Of a stretch of DNA of 64,000 bases, positions 20,482 to 32,736 are shown piece after piece. Origin of the DNA: Anniella stebbinsi (Eukaryota; Chordata; Lepidosauria; Squamata; Anniellidae); the NCBI GenBank assembly GCA_029215795.1, contig JARDYH010000002.1, forward strand, positions 270,452,310 through 270,516,309. The letters are read 5' to 3'. The position numbers and the translations under genes are program-made. The stretch's first letter is position 1. Each line of letters begins with the position of its first letter. Below the pieces are notes generated by a model that saw only the letters and a list, made by a program, of their open reading frames with translations, did not search any database and had not been told where the DNA came from.

Positions 20482-22560
20482 GGCTTGTAGCCACCCAGTA
20501 TAGACAGCCCAGGCCCCACTAGGCCTTTGAATTCCTGACAGCTGCCCTAGAATGTCAGGTGCTAATGCTGGTCGAGAGGCTATTACTCCACTCACCTCAG
20601 AAAATGGGAGGAAACTGAATACAAGCTGATAACCCCTTCCTCCCCTGAGACATTAATTTATTTAGCAAAGAAAAATGAACTGAAACATAGGAGCGCTTAA
20701 GAGTTCAGAGAATGACCTCAGTAGCTTTCATCCATGTGGGAGGTGAAGGTCTGGATGTTCAGATATGCAACACAGAGCTGGAGAGTAAAGTCCAAGAATA
20801 AGCCAGGCTGAGAGAAGGCCTAATCTGCATTTCAAACTCAGGCAGTGGGTGGAAAGGGAGTTTGAGAAGCCACCATGCCTCAGGCAGCCTCATCTCTCTT
20901 TGGACTACAACCAAGCCACCTTCCAATGATCAAGGAATGAGCGTTTGGTTTTCTCCCTGCCAAAGGAGGCAGCCTTTGAGGAGAGGGGGCAGCAGTGAAG
21001 GAGCAAACAGGCATCCAAGAGGCTGCCAGGGTTCTAGCTGTGATGGTTGACCTGGGAGTAAGCAGGCCCAGATATAGGCCCATTCACTCAATTCCCCTCC
21101 ACATGGAGGGAGACGCAGGCCCACATCTGACGGCCACACTTCAGAGGAATGCCTCTTTGTGTATGGCTCAGTCACACAATCAAGAACCCGGATCACACTA
21201 GAACATGTGTTTTGCAGAAAGCATGCAAAAGAGACAGGACCCCCCTATTAGGGGAACAAGAAACCTTGCAGATTGCAGTTAATCAATATATATTGAATGA
21301 AAAGATGTGAGTTTGTAATAGTTTAAAGACATGTATAGAAACAAAAAAAGCACAATCAACAGTACACACCAGAGGAAGTCAATAGTTCCATTGTATATGT
21401 CATTTGAAACACACTAGTCCAGTGGAACATGACATCAGAGGCCTGGCTATTGGGCATGCTGATGTTAAGGATGGAGCGAACAGGTGTCTACTCCTGCCAT
21501 GTTTCACAAGATATGCTTGTGAGTGTAGAAATGTGTGCCCTTATGTCAGTGATGGGGAATGTGTGCCCCTCCAGATGTTGGACTGCAGTATCAATCATGT
21601 CTCACTTTTGGCTGTGCCAGCTAGGTTTGATGGGAATTTGTTACACAACCGGGAGGGAGAATTACTTTTCCTCCTGGTGGGCCACTTCTTTGCAAGGTTT
21701 CCACAGGAAAATAAATTCTGATCGGCTGCCATCAGTTCGATGAACCTCCTGACACACCCTTGACCATCCAGCTGCTTGGGGAGTTGCTGAGCCCTGTTGC
21801 CAAGCCCCCCCCTTCAGCCCAGCTCTGGGGGAAGGGGGGAATAACAAGAAAGTGTTTTGGACCATCTTTCCCAAAGGCCAGAATCCCAACAACCCCCTTT
21901 TTAAAATCCTATAATCACAAGGAGTAGCTTTGTAGCCATGTGGTCTTTCACATGGGGAAAAATTTCAGGAGAAATCCCTTGAAAACAACACAGTCAAATA
22001 TCCAAATATAAAAAGGAGGGAGGTTGGGGGGAGGGGGAAAGGTGGGGGTGGACAAGGGAAGGCAACAATTACACAGAATTCCAAATCAAATAAATAAAGT
22101 CAATGTAACGACTCTTGAGTAGAGTCTTGGGCTCCAGAGCATATGCAGAGCTGATTGCAGAGAGGATTATCTGAGAGAGAGCATGTTAGCCTCTGGTTAT
22201 GTGGTATATGGAAAGCCCCTTGAAGGAGTTAGTAAACCCTTCTTCTAGGGGGTGTTAGTTCAGTAAAAGCCAGCCCCTTAGTAAAGCCAGATTTTTGTAC
22301 AATAATGTGATAGCCTCCTTTTCTGATGTCAGTGGTCTGGTCAGCAAATCAGAAAATTACCTAACGGCTAGACCCACCTCCTTAAAAACAGTACAATTAC
22401 ATCTCAGTAGCTCAAGGTAGTTGGAACCAGTCAGTCTATTCCATAGGTGTGCGCAGCACATTTCACTAGGGTGTGGTAGACCAATGGATATTTTTTTAAA
22501 AAAAGACGAACATTTATCGAATGCTCAGTCATAAAGGACATTATTTTTATTCATTTATTT
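20482..22560. other. Intronic stretch, one fold-back fragment and a G-rich tract
   Basis: A fold-back S half lies at about 21550-21635 (CCCCTCCAGATGTTGGACTG). A G-rich tract at 22015-22055 holds several G-runs of three to six and could form a G-quadruplex. No exon was identified. Confidence 0.45.
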
Positions 22561-23075
22561 AATACCATAGACACTGATGCCCTACTGTGCATTCAGCTTG
22601 CCTGGCCATGGGGGCCGTTGCAGTGGTGGTGGTGGGAATGAGGAGAAGTCCCTCAAGCCCCAGCATTGGTGGGCCTTTGTGGTGATACTGGCCTTTTCAT
22701 TCCTGCTGCCAGGAGCAATGATGCTCTCTTGGAGGCAGCAGTTCTTTGGCGCGGTGTCAAAGCAGCCAGAGGGCAGCCGGAGGGCTGTTCCTGCTGTGTC
22801 TGGATCCCTACTCAATGGCCCCCTCAGTTCGGCACTTATTGCTTAAGACATTAGGGTGTGCCTGGGCACATCCCTTGCGTACACGTACAGCCTATTCTAA
22901 AACAGTTTAGAGTTGCATTTTTGAGGATAAAAATGTGAGATAAGGTGAGACTATTCAGGTTGCCTGGAAGAGTGTCACTGTCAACTAACCAGATGCAGTA
23001 GAGAGCTCTGTTGGGCTTTATCAGAAGTAGGGGGTTGTCACAGAGTTGCAGCCCCACAACATTTGGAGAGACATA
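22561..23075. other. Intronic stretch, no recognised feature
   Basis: The open frame at 22577-22846 is glycine- and serine-rich from simple GGT repeats and has no domain. It is treated as chance. Confidence 0.4.
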
Positions 23076-23430
23076 GGCCCCCTCCACAAGGATGTGCTTT
23101 TGCGCCCGGTTCGGGGATTATGCGCATTATCGCGGAGGCGCATTTACTCCTAATCCCTCTGCACGGGAGGCGGCGAGAGGCGGCGAAGCGCATTAATTGA
23201 TGTCCAAAAAGCGCTTTACAAGAAGTTAACGTGCATAATCGCTTGTTCACACTGCGAAAATGCGCTTTAACGGCCGAAGCAAAATAAAAGTCGCTATTTA
23301 ACGCGCATTCGATAATGCGCATAATCCGGGAGATAACGCGCCTCTACGTCCGTTTTGCGCTCCGCTGGTGTGGAGGTAAAATTTATAATGAGCCTTCAAA
23401 GAGCATTAAACCTCTCTTGTGGAGGTAGCC
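23076..23430 (-). mobile_element. GC-rich MITE, family G (355 bp)
   Basis: The left end is GGCCCCCTCCACAAGGATG and the right end, reverse-complemented, is GGCTACCTCCACAAGAGAGG. ATA flanks both sides (23073-23075, 23431-23433). The body is rich in CpG and in words such as GATTATGCGCATTATCGCGG and AATGCGCATAATCCGGGAG. It lies opposite to the copy at 32737-33092. Confidence 0.8.
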
Positions 23431-24079
23431 ATAGGCTCCCTACCCCTGCCTTCTGGCTGCATTCCAGAAAGAGAGGAGGCAGCCTTAATAGTCATGATGT
23501 GATTTGCTCTACAGGTTCTCCTTCTTTCCTCCCTGCCTGACAGCTGCTTTGAATTTGAGCTGAAGATTAACTGGGAAAATCAAAACTAATGACCCTTCAC
23601 TGTATTTCTTCTTCCCTCCCTTAAATCAGAAGGGCTCCATCCTTCATGCCAAAATAATACAGACTCCCCTGTAGTCAGGGTTGTTGCAAAGATTACTGAG
23701 AAAATTGATCAGGTGTGCTTTGAGGGAAAATGGTTTATAAGCATTTATGTTTGCTTGCTTGTTTGAGCCATTTAGATCAGGCACAGGGAACCTCTGGCCT
23801 GAGGGGTTCCTCATCCAGCCTGGCAGCTTTTTGCCCTGGCCTCAGTGTCTTTGCCACAGAAGATCTTTTCTGATTATCTTTTCTGATAAGTGTTTTTCCC
23901 TGTTTAAGATCTGAAAAAGGCTCCCTTCCTCAAAGCACTTATCTCCAATCAGCAGAGTGGGCGGGGCCAGGAGATGAAGTAGCTCAGTAATTCAGCACTG
24001 CTTCCTGCAGATTCTTGTCCTGCTTACTCCTGAGTAGTCATGCAGCGGCTTGCCCTGCTTAGTTCTGAGTAGACATATT
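23431..24079. other. Intronic stretch with a shared 125-bp repeat
   Basis: About 23655-23790 matches 27780-27905, both holding TTTATGTTTGCTTGCTTGTT-like and AAAGATTACTGAGA words. The GGTTGTTGCAAAGATTACTG part resembles a MIR-like SINE tail. The 23790-24000 part belongs to a recurring GGAACCTCTGGCC-type repeat. Confidence 0.45.
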
Positions 24080-24080
24080 A

Positions 24081-24107
24081 CGATAGATTAGATAGATTAG
24101 ATAGATA
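24081..24107. repeat. (GATTA/GATA)n microsatellite
   Basis: Alternating GATAGATTA units over about 27 bp, next to the 3' end of a minus-strand LINE. Confidence 0.75.
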
Positions 24108-24109
24108 AA

Positions 24110-25030
24110 ACAGATGCTGGCTGCAGTAGTCATCACAAGGTAGCTCACAACAATAAAATACATAAAAACTCTTAAAATATTAAAAGCAATAAAAACATAA
24201 ACACAATAAATAACAATTAAAAACAAAGGCCAACAATAATATCAGCAAGGACAACAATGACAAGAACAGCAATAACAGTACACATCATGAGAAGGCCACA
24301 GTAAAATAAAATGTTTTCAAGGTCTTCTTAAAAGCAAGGATGGTGCATGGCGGACCTCCAATGGGAGTTTATTCCAAAGGTGTGGGGCCACTGCAGACAA
24401 GGCCCTCTTCCATTTGATCATCCACCTAATAGCTCTCACAGCTGGGCAGAAGAGACGGGCCTCTCTTTTTGTTCTTAAAATGTGGGCAGGCTGATATAGG
24501 TGAAGGGGGCCCTTCAAGTAACTTGGACCCAAACCATTTTGAGCTTTAAAGGTCAAAAACAGCACTTTAAATTGGGCTAAGAAACACACAGGTAGCCAGT
24601 GCAGCTGGTGCAGTATAGACATTATGAGATCAAATCACTTTGCCCCCACCAATACTTGGGCGCCGCATTCTGCACCAGTTTAAGTTTCCGAACCGTCTTG
24701 AAAGGCCGCCCCACATACAGTGCATTACAGTAGTCCAGCCTGGATGTGACTGGCGTGTGGATAACTGAGGCAAGGTCCATCCTTTCCAGATAGGGCTGCA
24801 GCTGGTATACAAGCCTAAGCTGGTAAAATGAACTCCTGGACACTGCAGCCACCTGTTCTTCCCTATTTAGCTCAGAGTCCAAGAGGACTCCCAAACTGCG
24901 TACTTGGTCTTTTAGGGGGACTGCAACCCCATCTAAGACCTGTGTAAACCTCCATCCGAAGTAGTTGGTTTCCCAAGCCACGGTACCTCCATCTTATCTG
25001 GATTAAGTTTCAGCTTGTTCATCCTCATCA
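24110..25030 (-). mobile_element. L2-like LINE, C-terminal RT and 3' UTR
   Basis: On the minus strand, two blocks of one ancestral frame are visible. The first (24622-25030) reads NKLKLNPDKMEV, then VRSLGVLLDSELNREEQV, FYQLRLVYQLQPYLERMD, SRLDYCNALYVG and LKLVQNA. The second (24317-24622) reads LHQLHWLPVCFLAQFKVLF, LTFKAQNGLGPSYL and LWNKLPLEVRHAPSLL. These match the C-terminal half of the LINE at 37.1-39.7 kb. The two blocks are in different frames, so an indel separates them. The 3' UTR runs to a TAAAATAAAA-rich end near 24110. Confidence 0.85.
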
Positions 25031-26109
25031 GACGGTGAACAAGCTTACTTCTGAGTAGATATGCTTCCCACTATAAATTAGTAACTATGGAGTCAGGGTG
25101 GATTTTTCATCCCTGCCCATTTTTGCCTCTGGCCTGCCCACTTTTCCCGTTGGCATCGCCTATCACTGGAATGTGGCACCTCGGGCCAAAAAGGTTCTGG
25201 TGCTTACTGAAAAGTGGTTTACAAACTTTTGAGCTGACAGAGTAGCAATAAAGATCAATAAAACATAATATGAGAGAAGAAGATTTAAAAAGTTTTTCTA
25301 CGGGACGATCCAATCTTTTCACTGCATCTTTCCCTTTTCTGTGCATATGCTGTTTTGTGCACGGGAGTCAAGTACAGCGGAGAGTTGAGCTCACACATCG
25401 GCTGAATGTGAGCATGCCATAGATTGGATCTTGACCTGCCTGCATATTTTTGCAAGTTTTCTAAAAGAAATGAGAATATGTTGTTTCCACATGAGAACTC
25501 TTCCATCTCGTTGTTCGCCTTGACTTTCCAGTCAATAATGAATTTTGATTCTGTGTTTCAGAAACTGCCTGTTAAAAAAGGTCAGAGTCTACCAAGGGTA
25601 TAAGAAATCTTTTCTGAAGTTAAGAAAAAGACAGCACACATTAGGGAAAGCAAGGGACAATGCTAATGTTTCGGAATGTAGCAAAGGGAAAGCATACAAT
25701 GTTGCTGTTGAAAGCCACAAAAGCCAATTATCAGAGATATGTGGTTGTGGTTGCTATTTGTTTGTTTTTTTAATTAAATTCTCTCCTTGATTCAATAGCT
25801 TGAAGCTTAGTCGGAGGGGGAATTGAGGATTAAAATCCTATTATTCCCCTGAAAATTTTAATGATAATAATAAAAAGCTGCACTTAATGACATTCATGCT
25901 CATGTTTCCCCACTGAAGGTAACAAGACTAATGTGGATGGAGTTATTTTTCTCTTGAAGGCCATGACAGACAGCATTCATTGTTGGGGGAATATTTTTTA
26001 CTCCATTATCTAGCAATGATAAATTGATGTCCTCTTGGGTCCAGTCACTTTAAATTAAGCTGCTGACAACCTGCTGTGTCAACACTAGCTTAAAGAATAC
26101 CCCCCATTA
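25031..26109. other. Intronic stretch, no recognised gene
   Basis: No exon seen. TCACTGGAATGTGGCACCTC near 25164 recurs near 53777, so a decayed repeat covers 25090-25200. Confidence 0.45.
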
Positions 26110-26200
26110 AGGCTACAATCCTGAACACACTTACCTGGGAGTAAGCCCCATGGAGTTCTAGAAGCTTACGTCTGAGTAGATACGCATAGGATCACAGTGT
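26110..26200 (+). repeat. Short hairpin repeat (TTACCTGGGAGTAAGCCCC type)
   Basis: AGGCTACAATCCTGAACACA, ACTTACCTGGGAGTAAGCCC facing GAAGCTTACGTCTGAGTAGA, and closing GCATAGGATCACAGTGT. Arms pair as a hairpin. Confidence 0.65.
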
Positions 26201-26312
26201 GAATGTTTTCCTGTTCAGAATTGTAACTGACACAATAGAACCCTGTCTAAAATAAATTCAGTCCAGGGTAGTGTGATTGGATCAGTATTTGAAGCCCTAA
26301 ATATTCAACTTT

Positions 26313-26665
26313 GAGCGTCATCAGGCAAGCGTTTTATCGCATGCATGTTACTGGCCATTCACGGGTTTTTGCGGGTCCTTTTGACACCACTTTTGCCTCC
26401 TGTGTGTCTCTTGCTCCTTTTGCTCTATTTTCCATGACAAAATAAGACCCAGTAACCCCGTGTTTTTTTAGGCGAAACTTGCCACCATTTCCTGCTGTGT
26501 GCAGGAAAAGCAGCGCAATAAAAACGTCCACTGAATGGGCCATGTGGTTGCTGCTGCTGCTTCCTCTTTCTTCCCATGTGTAAAGAAAGAAGAAGCTGCT
26601 CATCCCTATTGTGGGAAAGAAAAGCAATGGTAGGGAAATGCGATTTCCCCCGTCTGATTATGCTC
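26313..26665. mobile_element. Candidate MITE, TTT-flanked (353 bp)
   Basis: The left end GAGCGTCATCAGGCAAGCG and the right end, reverse-complemented as GAGCATAATCAGACGGGGG, are imperfect inverted repeats. TTT flanks both sides (26310-26312, 26666-26668). The interior has no coding potential. It fits the 3-bp-TSD MITE pattern but is a single copy here. Confidence 0.4.
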
Positions 26666-27977
26666 TTTGTCTAATTCATAAGGGAGCATTTGTCATATGA
26701 CACAGTGCCTGACAATTTGGTGTCAAAATTCAACAAGAACTCTCTAGATCTATGTAAAAGTCTGAGATGGCATTGGGATGGATTCAGATGTCAGAAGCCA
26801 GTGTGCTTCATCCAAGATGCAAACATGTCTAAGAAACAGCTGGATTTTAACTTTTTAGGAATAAGGGAATCAAACTTAAATGCCTTTTTGCTTCCAACCC
26901 ATGGGTAGCTTCAAGTCACATCGCCTGCTAAAAACCTTATTTGAATGTCTGCAGACTCTTCCTCCCCATTCCATCTCAACTGAGATCATGGAGACACCAT
27001 GATTTCAACATCAAGTCAACTCCCTTTCCACTCCTACTTCATCTCACCCATTGAAGAGATCTGGAGATCTCAAAAGGTCATTTTTGGCAACCTTTTGGTT
27101 GACTTAGTATGTCCCATTAATCTGAATGGATCTATTCTAAGTATGACTAAGATTATTATTATGATTTCAATATGCATGACACCTTATATAAAGATAGGTC
27201 GTTAAAGGTGCATACAGTTGCAAATTTGACACAAAGGAGGCAACAGATGGAGTAGAGGGGAAACAGGGAAGGGTATAAGGTCATTTTAGGGCCAAACCAC
27301 AAGTGACATTAGTCACATATCTAAAGAAGAGTGTTTAACCTGGCTGCTTTCTTTTGGGGGAAAAGGCAGCGCCACAGTTCCAATCGGGAAGGTGATCTGG
27401 ATTTTTTTTAATCCTGGTTTTATGCTGAAACTCAACTTGGCTGATATTTCTGTGAAGGGTACCCAGCACTTTTGGGAGCAAAAAACAGCCAGGAGGGAGC
27501 AATTTTCAACATAAAACCAGTGCAGGGTCCCAGCCCAAATCAGGGCAGATTCCAGATTGGGACCTTGTAGCTGCTGATCAGTCTGTGGTGAAGGTGCTGC
27601 TAACTATTGATGGTCAACTTCAAAGCCCCTGCTCTGCTCTTTCTCCTGATGGTTCTTTATCTTTAAAATTCACTTGGACTGGACAGACCTTTAAATGGAG
27701 GATGCTTTCAAAATGCGGAGAGGGGGGACTGTCCTGTGACAGCCTTTCAAATAGAGGACTGTCATCTTTAAAACAGGTTACATAGCCTCCTAATGCAGGG
27801 TTGTTGTAAAGATTACTGAGATAATGGATCAGGTGTGCTTTGAGCAATTAGGGGAAATGGTTTGTAAGCATTTTTGTTTGCTTGCTTGTTTGAACTATTT
27901 AGATCAGGCATGAGGAAGTACCTTACTGATGTATGGCAGATGTACGTAAAAGCAGGAGGAACAGACAATTTTATGCG
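26666..27977. other. Intronic stretch with shared repeat at its end
   Basis: 27780-27905 duplicates 23655-23790. The rest shows no exon or recognised transposon. Confidence 0.4.
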
Positions 27978-28002
27978 TAAGAGAGAGAGAGAGAGAGAGA
28001 GA
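27978..28002. repeat. (GA)n microsatellite
   Basis: Continuous GA dinucleotide run of about 24 bp. Confidence 0.9.
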
Positions 28003-28555
28003 CGATTAGACTTGGTGATTCTTTGACTTCACTTTATCCTATAATTTTCACAATAATTCTGGCTTGCTGCTGTTATAACAAAGAACATAAAATACTAGAA
28101 GTGATTTTAAGGTGACGAACCAAAGGCACTAAGGTATCATTTTCAGACAGTAATCTTTCTGCCTGTGTGTTGGCTTTCGGAGTTTGCCTGCATTGTTCTT
28201 GTAGACTATTACTGCCTTCATGCTGTCTGATATCTCAAAAGGTGGAAATTTAGACAGACTTGTACTATGCATTAATATTCAGATCTGGGTTTCATAGATA
28301 CTCTGAACTCTTGATGATGAACTGCATTTCAAACAGATGTATAGATAGGATTATAGTGTGAATTTCTTTAGTTCTTGCATGAATAAGTTTTTAATCCAAC
28401 ATGGTCAGTTTTTAATTCATAGAGCTGTGCTGAGGGCAAGGATACATTGAAAACCTTTAATTTATTATCCTGTAGCAAACATAAATATTGAATATCGTAG
28501 AATAATAAACCTAGAAATGATCCCTGAAATATAATCCAACAATTTGTGTGACACT

Positions 28556-29440
28556 GGCCCCATTCAGACGACACCGTTAACCACGCCGTTAACCCTTTTG
28601 TGGTTAGTGTGTTTGGGGCAGCATGGTTAACGGTGTTGTCTGAACACCTTTTTCCCTAACCATCTGGCCCGTTAACCACATTGTGGTTAGGCGCTAACCA
28701 TGGCTAAAAGTGTTGTCTGACACGTGTCTGTGGTTAAGGGGCCGTGCTTAATGGGTTAACAGGTTAAGGAACAGAGCTTCCGCTACAGAGCGGCCGAACT
28801 GGGCACAGCCACTCTAGGCGGCGTGCTCTATGGCAGCTCTGGACTGCCGCTTGACTGATACAGTTGCTGCAGCCACTATTTAGTGCTTTCGCAGTGTTGT
28901 TATTTTTTTTAGTGATTTTTGCTCTTAGTAGCAGAGCGTGCTTACTGTATATCTGTGGAAGTGCTCGCTTGCAATTTCCCCATACGAAGCAGCCGCTACT
29001 CCTACCTCGCTGAAGTGCCTTTACATCCCTCATGTTCTGATTAGTATGGTGGCACTGCCTGATGACTCGGCTAGCGTGGCCATCTCGGAAGGCTTCCGCC
29101 TCCCCTGTGATGACTGCAGAGGTATAGCAGGCATGGTGATGCAGAAAGCAAAGGAATCGCTCACTAAACAGGGCGATGCATGTATGTAATTGCTGATTTC
29201 ATTGGTGCCTACGCTAAAATGACGGCCGTAACTGCCAGGGCTCCTAGTGCTAGGGCTGCTGGGATATGGGGTGGATCACTTGGAGGAATCAGGTGCGCCA
29301 CTAACCACTTTGTGGTTAGCGTGTGGTTAAGGAAAATTTAACCACAAAAGGGTTAACAGTGTCATCTGCAAGCCTTCTCCATGTGCTTAGTGTTAACCAC
29401 AGCTGAACATGGTTAAGCTGAGTGTCCTCTGAACAGGGCC
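28556..29440. mobile_element. MITE, family H copy 2 (885 bp, GGTTAAC words)
   Basis: The left end GGCCCCATTCAGACGACACC and the right end, reverse-complemented as GGCCCTGTTCAGAGGACACT, are inverted repeats. Inside both ends are many GGTTAAC, TAACCAC and GTGGTTAG words and internal copies of the terminus (GTGTTGTCTGAACACC, GTGTTGTCTGACACG). The middle (28770-29280) is GC-richer unique filler. Its two short open frames match no transposase I recognise. Flanking triplets are ACT and AGT, so the target duplication is uncertain. Confidence 0.6.
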
Positions 29441-29827
29441 AGTGTGTGGTATCATTCCAAAGCCACGGATGTTGATGGTATCATCTACAGTTTCACTCTG
29501 TTTGTAAAGAAATATGAATGATCTTTCCCAAAATTAAACAGAGGTCCATTATACTTCAATCAGAAGAACAAGAGGAACCAAAGTGGGTTGCTGTCAGAGT
29601 TCTCTTTATTTATAAGAAGCAAATAGATTATATATGGATGGGTCAAGCAAGCAATTGAAAGTTTCTTCTGGTGTGCAACATATACACTAAAATTGTGCTT
29701 GCTGATGTAAAAAGATGGCATATACTCTGAAAGCAGTTATATGGACAGAAAATGTAAAGTCTGAAAATTATATCATAGCATCCTAGATTTGTTCTTCAGT
29801 CACGTCCAGCATCACTATCACTCTAAT

Positions 29828-29828
<1 letters not shown>

Positions 29829-29865
<37 letters not shown>

Positions 29866-29866
29866 T
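29829..29866. repeat. (ATT)n microsatellite
   Basis: Perfect ATT run of about 38 bp, the tail of the minus-strand LINE fragment that follows. Confidence 0.9.
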
Positions 29867-30010
29867 TCTGTGCCATCCAATATTCAAAGCTCTTCGGGTG
29901 ATTCACAAAGCATAAAACTATAAACTACAGCAGTATAATAAAGCATAATATAAAACATTTAAAAGTTTAAAACAAAATAAAGCCAAAACAAAAACCAGAG
30001 TAAAAGCTTC
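29867..30010 (-). mobile_element. LINE 3' UTR fragment
   Basis: AGCTCTTCGGGTGATTCACA followed by A-rich sequence with AAGCATAAAAC and ATATAAAACATTT words matches the inverted 3' UTR pattern seen at 36.66 and 63.9 kb. Confidence 0.55.
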
Positions 30011-30107
30011 CCTGCTTCAGCAACTCTCTGCCCAGTTCAATACCCCAGTCTTCACCTGCAGCATTTTAAATAAAAGTTTAAAAACTTAGGGGCAATAATT
30101 ACAATGT

Positions 30108-30135
30108 AGATGATGATGATGATATGATGATGATA
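30108..30135. repeat. (GAT)n microsatellite
   Basis: GATGAT repeats with one interruption. Confidence 0.8.
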
Positions 30136-30195
30136 ACCCTGAAGGTCTAAATAGAGCATACCAATCATTTGTGACCACAGGGGTCATAAATAGTT

Positions 30196-31351
30196 TGTCG
30201 TGACTCTGGCTAACTCTCTAAAGTTCTTGCTCACGACTTCATGTACACTGATACACAACAATAACAGTGAGATTTCTTTTATTGTAATCACACGGAATTC
30301 AAAGCATAACGGTTTCATTTCTGCAAACACACACTTGAAGCTGAAGTCAGACTAGACAGCTTTCAGGTAGAACAGCTTAATGTGAACAGCACTCACTCAG
30401 GGGTAGACATTTAGAGATTAGCTCTAGTCCTTAGAGGTCAGGAGCGGCCACACTGCACTGGAATCCTCTGGAACGTAGAGACACACTCTCGGAAAGCCTC
30501 CAGACAGTAGGTAAGACTATCTTGAACTAAATCAGACTCAGCCTGTCGGGGAACGCTGAGCAGATCACCGAACCAAGACGTCAGGAAATGAACCTCTTCG
30601 ACCTAGGGAGCCTTCCCAATTCACGTAGCTTTAGCTCTGAGGAAGGTCCTCTCACAGGTCCCACACACACAGAATTGTAGAACAGCAACAATGAGCTTCT
30701 GCCTCTCTCTGCCCGTAACTTTGGCTCCATGGAGAGAGACAGCAAGCTATAGAACACGAATCTAGAACAGTAATCTCAAGTCCAAATCTATGAAAAGCTA
30801 CAGTGCACTTTTCATGGCATAGTTCTTTTAGAAGCAACAAGTCCACACAGCAATAGAACATGTACAGAGTGCATCACACAATTCCACATCAGAATAGTAA
30901 CTCACAGCAGCAGCAGAGCAGCAAGAGGATAGACGAGATAATTCCTAGCAACGGAATTACTCTCAGGACCAAGGCAATATAGTGTGGAGGCTGGGCAAAT
31001 TCTAAGCTACTTTGATAGACAGGGCTTCAGGCCTGTAATCTAAACTCACGTACCAACAGGGCGGCACGGTTCAACCTCTTCTGATGACGCCACAGTGTGA
31101 GGAAGATAGCCCCCACCTTTGCAAAGCATAGTTTAATTCCCAGAGAACGTTCAAGGCCTTCAGCCTACTATTTGAGATAAGCACATACCAGAAAGCAGAG
31201 ATACATTTTCTCATGACAAATTGCCAAGTCTTCAGTCTACAATTCACAGGGCCAGCCCTGTGAATTGTCCACGAAGCACCTGACACCCAACATAGTTTGA
31301 TCCAAACGCACAGTTGTTGAAATTGTTGCAGAACAAATAACATCACAACCA
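30196..31351 (-). mobile_element. Candidate solo LTR
   Basis: On the minus strand the segment begins TGGTTGTGAT and ends GTCACGACA, so the termini are TG...CA with a short imperfect inverted repeat. AATAAA lies in ACAATAAAAGAAATCTCAC about 90 bp before the end, where a retroviral-type R/U5 would be. There is no coding potential and no second copy in the window. No 4-6 bp target duplication is clear, which lowers confidence. Gypsy-type or endogenous-retrovirus LTR are both possible. Confidence 0.4.
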
Positions 31352-31829
31352 AGAGAGTGATTTATAACATGTTGCAATCTAGAGAAGTGTTGAGGCTGGG
31401 AGACCAAATCTTATAGGCCACAGAGTCTCAGGAACAGGACAAAACTAGACAAAATGGAAGCAGGGTTAGGACTTGAACATAGTAGGATTTGTGTGTATGT
31501 AACAGCAGCATTTGACTATAAACTCTGTAGAACATAAGACTCTGAGCTACACTGGAGGCTAAAAACAGGTTTCATAACCACCAGCTATGAAGGAAGTCCT
31601 TTGAACACATAACAAAATTTAAAAATAGCCTATTGGTGCTTGTTTTCTATAAGCACAATATCTGCCAAATGCCTGTATGCAATGAATTCTGTCACCCTTC
31701 AAGTGAGAACCACAGTAAAAAAAAATAGTTGAATCCTGATTAAAGTTATAGGTCTCTAAACTGTTGGAACAGCTGGATCCATGCCTGGTTTTCATATGAC
31801 TATGATCTTTGCATCACACCATGTACTCG
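31352..31829. other. Intronic stretch, no recognised feature
   Basis: No exon or repeat recognised. Confidence 0.45.
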
Positions 31830-31880
31830 GAGAGCTTCGGCTATGGGGCGGTATACAAATGTAATAAAATAAATAAATGT
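31830..31880 (+). mobile_element. L2-like LINE 3' terminus (about 50 bp)
   Basis: AGAGCTTCGGCTATGGGGCG followed by GTATACAAATGTAATAAAAT is the terminal hairpin and tail of the same LINE type as 37.1-39.7 kb, extremely 5'-truncated. Confidence 0.8.
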
Positions 31881-32023
31881 TATCATAACATGAATGAACA
31901 GATCTGTAAGATGTATAAGCCGCTGATGCTTCAAAGATTTATAAAACCCTGATGGAAACTCATCAAGACCAGGAGATCTTTATAACTTGGTGTACTACTT
32001 CTTCTGAAATGAACTTTTCCAAA

Positions 32024-32653
32024 GGGTACCTCTACACAGTCCCTTTCCGTCGCGGTGGCTTCGGATTGGCGGCAGCTGGGTTACATGACGCTGCCGCCAA
32101 TCTGAAGCCATTTGGGGGCAAAGCCCCAAAGCTCCACACTAAAAAAGTCGGGCATTTAATCCGACTTTTTTAGTTTCGAGCGAAGCGACGGCGGCACTTG
32201 CCGTCTATCGCTTTTACGCCGGCGCTTCTTGGAGGCGTGCCAAGTCAATGGCGACCACTGATTGGTCGCCATGGGCTGAGCACAGAAGGGGGTGGTGCAG
32301 CGAGCCATAAGCTCGCTGCACCATCTCCGTGCCTCCGCAGTTCTCCCCCCATTCTAAAATGAAAAAATAAAATAAAAACAACCCTCCGAGCCTCGCAGTC
32401 ACCCCCCACCTTTTAAAAAGTAAAATAATAATTTAAAAAACTCACCTCTGCGCCTCACAATCCCTCCCCCCATTTTACAAAAGAAATAATACAAAAAAAC
32501 TTACCTTTTGAGGAGGCGCGGGCATGGCGGCTGAGGCAAAATAAACCGGCGCGACGCTCCCTCCACTGTAGATGGGTAGAGGGAGCACAAATGCGCATTG
32601 TGTCACCTGCTGCCGCTGGCGCAATGCAATACAGGCGCTGTCAAGAGGTGGCC
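32024..32653. mobile_element. GC-rich MITE, family F copy 2 (630 bp)
   Basis: The left end GGGTACCTCTACACAGTC and the right end, reverse-complemented as GGCCACCTCTTGACAGC, are inverted repeats. Just inside the left end is a hairpin pairing TGGCTTCGGATTGGCGGCAG with CTGCCGCCAATCTGAAGCCA. It is followed by AAAAAAGTCGGGCATTTAAT facing CCGACTTTTTTAG. CpG density is high. Flanking triplets are AAA and ACA, a possible mutated duplication. Confidence 0.6.
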
Positions 32654-32736
32654 ACAGCTGCCCTGTGCCCTGACATAATTTTGGAATAGGCAAAGAATCC
32701 AGGAAGGCCTTTCTTTGGTTAAGATGTGGCCACTGA

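Noticed and set aside
28764..29189. Transposase remnant inside family H copy 2
   Set aside because: Neither short frame shows a recognisable catalytic or DNA-binding motif.
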